Source: DASCNA01 sp036011305
Lineage (GTDB): Bacteria > Verrucomicrobiota > Lentisphaeria > Victivallales > GWF2-38-69
Length of the DNA: 18,079 nt
Direction of reading: 5' to 3'
Assembly: GCA_036011305.1 (NCBI GenBank)
Contig: DASCNA010000158.1
Span: 1 to 18,079, forward strand
The translations under genes were made by a program, and so were the position numbers. Shown here in pieces: positions 14,864 to 18,079 of this stretch. Each line of letters begins with the position of its first letter. The stretch's first letter is position 1. The notes beneath the pieces are model-generated. The model was given only the letters and a program-made list of their open reading frames with translations. It was not told where the DNA came from and searched no databases.

Positions 14864-15304
14864 ATGTCCTATCAATTTATGAAAGCTGCAATTGAAGAAG
14901 CAGTCATAGGTTTTTCTGAAGGTGGAATTCCTATAGGTTCTGTTCTTGTATACCAAAACAGAATTATAGGCAGAGGGCATAATAGAAGGATTCAAGAAGG
15001 AAGCGCCATTAAGCATGGAGAGATGGATGCACTGGAAAATGCCGGCCGTTATCCTGCTTATGTATATAGAAAATCTACTATTTATACTACGCTTTCACCC
15101 TGTGTAATGTGCTGTGGAGCTATTCTGCTTTACTGCATACCGAAAGTCGTTATCGGAGAAAATATAACTTATACTGGCGATGAAGATTTGCTCAGAACCA
15201 GGGGAGTCATTCTGGAGATCCTTCAGAATGAAGAATGTATCGCATTGATGAAAAGATTTCAACATGAACACCCTGAAATATGGAATGAGGATATTGGTGT
15301 TTAA
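14864..15304 (+). CDS. Cytosine deaminase, yeast FCY1-like (CMP/dCMP deaminase fold)
   Basis: This 146-residue zinc deaminase would convert cytosine to uracil for pyrimidine salvage. It carries H51-G-E53 (zinc ligand and proton shuttle) and SPC80-VM-C83 (zinc ligands). Beyond the general fold it follows yeast cytosine deaminase closely: EGGIPIGSVLV (19-29), GRGHNRRIQEGSA (36-48), LENAGR (57-62), YTTLSPC (74-80), a Tyr-X-Ile-Pro then VVIGEN (95-100), RTRG (111-114) and the C-terminal WNEDIG (140-145). In that last motif, the Asp matching yeast D155 contacts the base. tRNA adenosine deaminase TadA shares the zinc motifs but not the C-terminal WxEDIG or the LENAGR loop. There is no Shine-Dalgarno, and the start is the first ATG before the conserved N-terminal helix. 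The NIF3 gene follows 96 bases later. Activity on other pyrimidine or guanine-like bases remains possible. Confidence 0.8.
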   Translation: MSYQFMKAAIEEAVIGFSEGGIPIGSVLVYQNRIIGRGHNRRIQEGSAIKHGEMDALENAGRYPAYVYRKSTIYTTLSPCVMCCGAILLYCIPKVVIGENITYTGDEDLLRTRGVILEILQNEECIALMKRFQHEHPEIWNEDIGV

Positions 15305-15400
15305 TTTTTGTTTCTAATTGAAAATTCATCCCTTAACAATAACTTAGATATATTATACTCGTAATAACTGGCGAAACATAAAGAAACTGCGGAGATAAAT

Positions 15401-16198
15401 ATGGAAAAATATACAGTTGGGAAAGTAATAGATATTATTTTAAACTCTATTCCAGATGCACTTAGAAATAATACTGTTGATACTTTAAAAAGCGGTTCTA
15501 TGGATTCTGAAGTTAAAGGTATTATCTCTGCATTTACAGTAACAATGGAGGTTATCCAGAAAGCGAAAGAGTTTGGAGCCAATTTTATAATCACTCATGA
15601 ACCAACTTACTACAATCATGAAGATAAACACTTTGACTATCTACATGGCAATCCTATCTATCTCAAAAAAAAGAAAGAACTTGAAAATAACAATATTGCC
15701 GTATGGAGGTTCCATGATAACTGGCATAAATATGTACCTGACGGAATATTAACGGGAACACTCAAAAAATTGAAATGGGGATCTTTTCAGGATAAGAATA
15801 TTCCATTTATAGTTCACAAAAATGAGGAAAGTCTATCAGAATTAGTAAATGAACTAAAAACTGTCTTAAAAATAGATAAATTAAAAGTAATTGGTGACTC
15901 AAAACAAAGAGTTAAAAATATAGTTCTTCTTCTTGGAAGCCCTGAAACTAAATATTTTTTACAGGCCTTATCACATCCTGATATTGATACTGTAATAGGG
16001 GGTGAATTTACTGAATGGGGCGTGGGAGAATACACAAGAGATGCCATATCTCAAGGCAAAAAAGTTTCACTCATAGAACTCGGTCATCTAATGAGTGAAC
16101 AATACGGTATGGAATATTTTGCTGAATGGCTCAGCCCAAAACTGGATACTATTCCTATTCGCTTTGTTGAAATCCCTAATTTATTTACATCATTGTAA
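15401..16198 (+). CDS. NIF3/DUF34 family dinuclear-metal protein
   Basis: This 265-residue NIF3-like protein (GTP cyclohydrolase I type 2/NIF3 family) belongs to a widely conserved group with a bimetal centre and no agreed biological role. Seen are the N-terminal GKVIDIILNSIP, the motif VDTLKSG (26-32), ANFIITHEPTYY (60-71) with H66 at a metal-ligand position, FHDNWH (104-109) with H105, and the C-terminal metal motif GHLMSEQYG (228-236) with H229 and E233. The short form lacks the PII-like insertion of the longer bacterial NIF3 proteins. GGAG eight bases upstream supports ATG 15401. It is followed after 21 bases by the first PHP gene, so the two are probably co-transcribed. The HEP variant in place of the common HHP places it in the subgroup often annotated as NGG1-interacting-factor homologues. 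Confidence 0.8.
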   Translation: MEKYTVGKVIDIILNSIPDALRNNTVDTLKSGSMDSEVKGIISAFTVTMEVIQKAKEFGANFIITHEPTYYNHEDKHFDYLHGNPIYLKKKKELENNNIAVWRFHDNWHKYVPDGILTGTLKKLKWGSFQDKNIPFIVHKNEESLSELVNELKTVLKIDKLKVIGDSKQRVKNIVLLLGSPETKYFLQALSHPDIDTVIGGEFTEWGVGEYTRDAISQGKKVSLIELGHLMSEQYGMEYFAEWLSPKLDTIPIRFVEIPNLFTSL

Positions 16199-16219
16199 AA
16201 AATCATCAGGAACAGTCGC

Positions 16220-17035
16220 ATGATCACAATAGACCATGATTTACATGTTCATACATATTTATCATCATGTTGCGATGATAAAAAAAATCATATGCCTGCG
16301 AATATTTTGCATTTAGCAGAAGAAATGGGATTAAAGACTATTGGTTTTTCAGACCATATATGGACAAATAAGCGAATCAAACCTGATAATTGGTATAGTT
16401 TACAAAATGAAAAACATACCATAACATTATGTAAAGATTTAAAATCCATATCAACCCCACTGCAAATACTTGTAGGATGTGAAGCTGACACAATAGCTCC
16501 CGGCAAATTCAGTATAACTAAAGAATATTCAGAGAAACTTGATTATGTGAATCTCTCATGCTCTCATTTTCATATGAAACAACTTGTCCTGCAACCAAAA
16601 GATGAAACTTCGCAATCAGTTGGAAAACATCTATTAAGTTTTTTTAATTCTGCTGTCAAAAGTGGAATAGCTACCAATATAGTACATCCCCTTCTTCCGT
16701 TTGGATATGAAAATCAATATGACAGTATAATAGAATCCATTTCAGATAATGAACTGTATGACAATTTTGCTGCCGCTGCAGAACAAAATATTGGAATTGA
16801 AATAACAGTTTCATTTATACCTAAAGTTAAAAAAATAAGAAATAAACAATACTCTATGTGGAGCATTGAAACACCTCTGCGTGTTCTCACTCTAGCCAAA
16901 AATGCAGGATGCAAATTTTATTTTGCTTCTGATGCTCATTCATTAAAAGAAATGAAAAAGTTAACAATGCTTGGCTTCTTTGTCAAAAAACTATCTTTAA
17001 TTGAAGACGACATATCTCCCTTAGTAAATGGTTAA
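16220..17035 (+). CDS. PHP-domain phosphoesterase-like protein
   Basis: This 271-residue protein is made of one PHP domain, a trinuclear metal hydrolase fold found in histidinol phosphatase, polymerase-associated phosphatases and nucleoside phosphoesterases. The motif set is complete: HVH (H9, H11) near the N-terminus, SDH (D45-H46), GCEAD (E88), SHFH (H116), VHP (H156) and SDAH (D238, H240). AGGA about nine bases before the ATG supports the start. No partner domain is present. The NIF3 gene is 21 bases upstream and a second PHP-like gene begins 5 bases downstream. Histidinol-phosphatase activity cannot be inferred because no other his gene is seen. The substrate is unknown, with a small phosphoester the family default. 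Confidence 0.75.
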   Translation: MITIDHDLHVHTYLSSCCDDKKNHMPANILHLAEEMGLKTIGFSDHIWTNKRIKPDNWYSLQNEKHTITLCKDLKSISTPLQILVGCEADTIAPGKFSITKEYSEKLDYVNLSCSHFHMKQLVLQPKDETSQSVGKHLLSFFNSAVKSGIATNIVHPLLPFGYENQYDSIIESISDNELYDNFAAAAEQNIGIEITVSFIPKVKKIRNKQYSMWSIETPLRVLTLAKNAGCKFYFASDAHSLKEMKKLTMLGFFVKKLSLIEDDISPLVNG

Positions 17036-17040
17036 AAAAA

Positions 17041-17904
17041 ATGTATAAATATAATAATACTGATTATCATATTCATTACTATCTGGACAAATGTGCGAAT
17101 AGAGAAATGACTATTGATAATATCCTTAAAGAAGCTGAAAGATTGAATCTTGACGAAATATGTATTTTAAAACACTATTCTAAAAATCTTCCAAACAATA
17201 AAAAATCATGGGTTTACTGGAAAAAAATTATACCTGAACAATTTGAATCCTACCTTAAAGATATAAATACTAAAAAAACTTCTTCTCCTGTCCGTTTATT
17301 ATCAGGTGTAGAAACTGAAATACTAAACGATAACGGTCAAATCAATATACCTGGTTCAGATGCAGAAAAACTGAATGTACTGCTATTAAGTGTCCACTGG
17401 CTTCCCGACATGTCTGCCTTAAAAACTGACCACAAACTTATCCCTGGTGAATTTCACAGAAGCCCATCTGATAGCGTTAGTAATTGGATCAATCAAATAA
17501 ATAGCAAGGATGTCAGTTCCATTTTAGAGAATTTTGTTTCAGCTTACGTCAATGCAGTAAAACATAATAACTATCCATTAATTTTGGCTCATATGTCAGA
17601 TGGCCTTGAACCGTTGCGAAACTATAAGATCCCTGTAGACAAACTATCTGATAATGAACTAAATTATATAATGGAACCTTTGATGAAAATATGTTCGAAA
17701 AAACATGTCTTATGGGAATTAACAGAAAAAGCAGTTAAAAGATCAACGGTACTTAAACAAGCGAATAAACTAGGAGTTAAGTTCACGGCAACTGTTGATG
17801 CTCACTGTTTACATATTAAGAACCATACAAACTTGGCTAAACACAATGAAGCTGAAGAATACTTAAATTCTTTAGGTTTAAAAAAAGGCAATATAAAAAT
17901 TTAG
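17041..17904 (+). CDS. Second PHP-like protein, degenerate paralogue of its neighbour
   Basis: This 287-residue protein has the same order of motifs as the PHP protein just upstream: HIH (H10, H12), a D/H pair reduced to LKH (K44-H45), GVETE (E91), LSVHW (H119), LAHMSD (H184) and TVDAH (D253, H255). The Asp of motif II is thus replaced by Lys, and the HxHT motif reads HIHY. These changes suggest an altered metal site or a non-catalytic partner. The two chains align over most of their length, including the first 45 residues, which points to a tandem duplication with strong divergence. Only 5 bases separate it from the previous stop. There is no Shine-Dalgarno, so translational coupling is likely. 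Function is unknown. Confidence 0.65.
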   Translation: MYKYNNTDYHIHYYLDKCANREMTIDNILKEAERLNLDEICILKHYSKNLPNNKKSWVYWKKIIPEQFESYLKDINTKKTSSPVRLLSGVETEILNDNGQINIPGSDAEKLNVLLLSVHWLPDMSALKTDHKLIPGEFHRSPSDSVSNWINQINSKDVSSILENFVSAYVNAVKHNNYPLILAHMSDGLEPLRNYKIPVDKLSDNELNYIMEPLMKICSKKHVLWELTEKAVKRSTVLKQANKLGVKFTATVDAHCLHIKNHTNLAKHNEAEEYLNSLGLKKGNIKI

Positions 17905-17906
17905 GA

Positions 17907-17930
17907 AATTAAATATTTAATTCAATTTTT
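17907..17930 (+). terminator. Possible weak terminator after the PHP pair
   Basis: A perfect 16-base palindrome (17907-17922, all A and T) just after the stop of the second PHP gene is followed by a run of five T at 17926-17930. The position suits a terminator, but the stem has no G-C pair and a perfect palindrome leaves no loop without unpairing, so it would be unstable. Confidence 0.25.
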
Positions 17931-18050
17931 CTATAAGGACAAACGCAGTGTTCAACTTTTTTTAGTTGATGTTCTTTGAAATTATATGTCATAGCATAAA
18001 CTTCTAAATATTATAAGCGACTAATCAAATAATATATTAGGAGTAATGCT

Positions 18051-18079
18051 ATGACAACAGAAGACTTTATCATTGAAAC
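18051..18079 (+). CDS. Start of a further gene, truncated by window edge
   Basis: An ATG at 18051 follows a strong TTAGGAG with seven bases of spacing and opens a frame reading MTTEDFIIE to the end of the window. Nine codons are too few to name it. The opening is reminiscent of the N-terminus of some DDE transposases, but no terminal inverted repeat can be confirmed upstream. The 146 bases between the second PHP gene and this start hold the AT palindrome and a small TCAAC/GTTGA hairpin at 17952-17969. Confidence 0.5.

Noticed and set aside
1..18079. CRISPR arrays, prophage or toxin-antitoxin and defence genes
   Set aside because: No regularly spaced repeats, integrase, phage structural genes or known defence domains were found in any frame.

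Overview
The window is AT-rich and gene-dense, and comes from a bacterium that makes peptidoglycan. The gene repertoire combines a GldG/DUF4340 pair, a uroporphyrinogen-decarboxylase-family enzyme, an XRE-PAS hybrid regulator, and a MurA with Asp in place of the usual catalytic Cys. This suggests a low-GC Gram-negative lineage such as the PVC superphylum (for example Lentisphaerota-like), but that placement is an inference and Spirochaetota or candidate phyla remain possible. Shine-Dalgarno sites are strong for some genes (mraZ, ftsL, NIF3, the last partial CDS) and absent for others (DUF4340, cca, murA, the deaminase).

Region 1 (2-6320, + strand) is a compact gene run. It holds the 3' part of a GldG-type ABC-transporter auxiliary protein, a DUF4340 membrane protein, a class II CCA-adding/poly(A) polymerase-type nucleotidyltransferase, murA, and a SEDS glycosyltransferase (probably FtsW). 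It joins an envelope transporter module to the first committed step of peptidoglycan synthesis and to a lipid II polymerase. Region 2 (6460-7920, +) is an XRE-HTH protein with three PAS domains and no output domain. Its stop overlaps the 3' end of ftsI, which lies on the other strand.

Region 3 (7913-11695, - strand) is the head of the dcw cluster: mraZ, rsmH, an ftsL-like gene and ftsI. A well-formed sigma70-type promoter lies just before mraZ. Interleaved with it are four AGGRG-like boxes at exact 10-bp spacing, a likely MraZ operator. murF (12069-13523, +) is transcribed away from mraZ across a 373-bp divergent intergenic region. Flipping the mraZ-ftsI block would restore the usual order mraZ-rsmH-ftsL-ftsI-murF (without murE), so a local inversion is a plausible history.

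Region 4 (13631-18079) is accessory. A uroporphyrinogen-decarboxylase-family gene on the - strand is full length but broken by one in-frame TAA. On the + strand follow a yeast-FCY1-like cytosine deaminase, a NIF3/DUF34 metalloprotein, two tandem PHP-domain paralogues (the second with a degenerate metal site), and the first codons of a further gene at the right edge. No rRNA, tRNA, CRISPR array or complete mobile element was seen.
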